A DNA stretch of 64,000 bases from Phytoseiulus persimilis (taxonomy: Eukaryota; Arthropoda; Arachnida; Mesostigmata; Phytoseiidae). Both the position numbers and the translations under genes were made by a program. The stretch lies in assembly GCA_037576195.1 (NCBI GenBank), contig CM075102.1:8432001-8496000 (forward strand), in the 5' to 3' direction. The notes under the pieces were generated by a model. It did not search any database, was not told the origin of the DNA, and saw only the letters and a list, made by a program, of their open reading frames with translations. Positions 62,390-64,000 of the stretch are shown in pieces (position 1 is the first letter of the stretch; each line of letters starts with the position of its first letter).

Positions 62390-62409
62390 ATTCGCAGGAT
62401 CCTGCGAAT
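62390..62409. repeat. Perfect 20-bp palindrome
   Basis: ATTCGCAGGATCCTGCGAAT equals its own reverse complement. It lies about 600 bp upstream of the GAS1-like start codon. Confidence 0.9.
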
Positions 62410-64000
62410 GATTCATCATCATCAAACATGCATCACAGGTGACATCAGGAAGATCGGGCACATAGAACGGACAGCAGAGCAGACTTTCGATGGCTTCCAG
62501 ACGCTGGGACAAATACAAGAACTCTGTGCGACCGATAAAATTTCGAATCCCGCGCTGTGACGAAGCACAGTGCACGGACAACGTTCTTCGGACCACATGG
62601 CTTCAGTAGGATCAAATACATGAGGTAGTTTGGAAACGACGACAAGTGTTTCCCATTGAGCGGTTCGAGGCGGCACCATTCTGTCTTCGGGTGAACCGAA
62701 GCCCTCATGATTTGTCGTTGCACATGTAATCCCACACAAATGGCTCTTCGTAGTGTGCCTTGGCGTGTACTCTGATGGTGCGCTCCACTCAGAACTCTAT
62801 CGTTGCGGCTGCTCATCTCAGACACGAAGTGATTGTTGGATGAGTAACAACGCGGTAGCAATCGATACCCACAGCGGAGATATGGGGGATGGGCCAAGGC
62901 TGTAAACGCCTTCTTTGAGACTTTAATCAAGTCGGGGCCATGGTTGCCTGGAGGACAACGTATCTTCGCCTCATTTATGATCGGCGCGAGCATTCTGTGA
63001 TTCGCCCGCTCTGCACGGCAAATATCAATCGTCTGAGGTAACTGGTCGGGAAGCTACGGGCTCTCCGCATTAATTTCCCCGAGTCTCGGATAGATGTGAT
63101 ATTAGGATGGACGGCGATTCTCGATCCCTCCGTCGTCCCTCACCCGACTTGGCAGTTCCGAGAGCGCGCCTCTCGGGGAGTCGGGAAGGATCCACGCTGT
63201 CTTCTCGATGCCTCAGAGCGTGCAAAACCTTTTTGCAGCCTCAAATTCCTCGCGTACATTGCCGCATCCGAGAGTCATGGTCGCTAAAGTTCTCTCAGTT
63301 GGAGTTTCAGAGTACAAATCACCGAATCACAATCATTCGGACTGTTCGTTAGGTACTCCCAGCCTCTCTACCGGGGAGCGGATTGGGAGACGCAACTAGT
63401 TTGGCGTCTTTTCGGAGTCGGTATTTGAAAACGAGAACCCCCGACATCTGATATCAGCCCGAAATCTGTTTCTGGTCGTCTTCATTCAATCGAGTTTCCT
63501 GTCGGGGTTCATGCTGTGTCCGTCCTTTCCTGCTTCGAAAGTTAGGAAATTGAACAGGTGGTTTCTTGTCAGGCCATGATGTCATTCCCTGCCGCTCCGC
63601 TGCTATAAACACAAACAAAGCCGCTCACTTGGAGTTTCTCAGAGAACTCAGTTGAAGTTCTCGCGAACGTTGACAGGCGATGGAACGCCCTGCGATGGGA
63701 ACCGTGACCCATTATCAAGTTTGAATCCAAGCAAGACCGGAGGGTTCAGCCGGAACAAGGGAAATTCGGGACAGGAAATCAGACGGGATACGGACTGAGC
63801 TCTCGAGTTAGTGACATCGTTCTCGATGAGCCTCCGGAGTTCCTCCAACATCGCTCAGTTGTAGCGGAGTGACAGATCGGAGAGATGTCGCCAATAGAAG
63901 GGACCACGAAATTCTTCCCTTTTTTCATGAAACTACGATCATTACAGCGTAGTGATGCCATTATCGTTTACACAGACACCTTTATCCAACTAAGGAGTGA

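Larger units (their letters stand above)
61817..64000. other. Upstream region of the GAS1-like gene; no supported exon
   Basis: The GAS1 5' UTR exon and promoter should lie here or beyond position 64000. The longest frame is a minus-strand ORF at 62445-62993 (182 codons), overlapped by protein-like ORFs in the other two minus frames; no motif was seen. Two palindromes (62058-62082, 62390-62409) are present. Confidence 0.45.

Overview
The window looks like animal nuclear DNA, most probably from an arthropod; a mite is my guess from the mid-range GC (about half), dense CpG and very short introns, but nothing proves it. No rRNA, tRNA, CRISPR array or prokaryote-type operon was recognised. Coding density is low. 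Only two genes can be assigned with confidence, both on the minus strand and both broken into exons.

Left part (1-9 kb): exons at 5588-7120 encode the N-terminal half of a TET-type methylcytosine dioxygenase. They carry a glutamine-, proline- and serine/threonine-rich region followed by a CXXC zinc finger. Four coding exons join cleanly at canonical GT/AG sites with matching phases, giving 424 codons. A possible first coding exon lies at 8585-8677. The catalytic double-stranded beta-helix domain is not seen and should lie left of position 1, so the 5.6 kb left of the CXXC exon is probably intron.

Right part (59.5-61.8 kb): two coding exons encode a complete 239-residue GAS1-like protein, with a signal peptide, two cysteine-rich GDNF-receptor/GAS1 modules and a C-terminal GPI-type tail. 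A short unrecognised minus-strand ORF (58829-59188) lies just downstream, over its presumed 3' UTR.

Middle (9-58 kb): no gene could be supported. It holds one clear short DNA transposon (a MITE with ~70-bp terminal inverted repeats, 37528-37899), several micro- and minisatellites, a tandem repeat of about 44 bp with a related unit 25 kb away, long G/C homopolymers, a small GC-rich island and several hairpins. From about 24 kb to 58 kb many short ORFs look protein-like, but they are interrupted and switch frame, and none could be matched to a family. They may be decayed genes or transposons, or chance. The two assigned genes act in unrelated processes (chromatin or nucleic-acid oxidation, and cell-surface signalling); nothing suggests that they work together.
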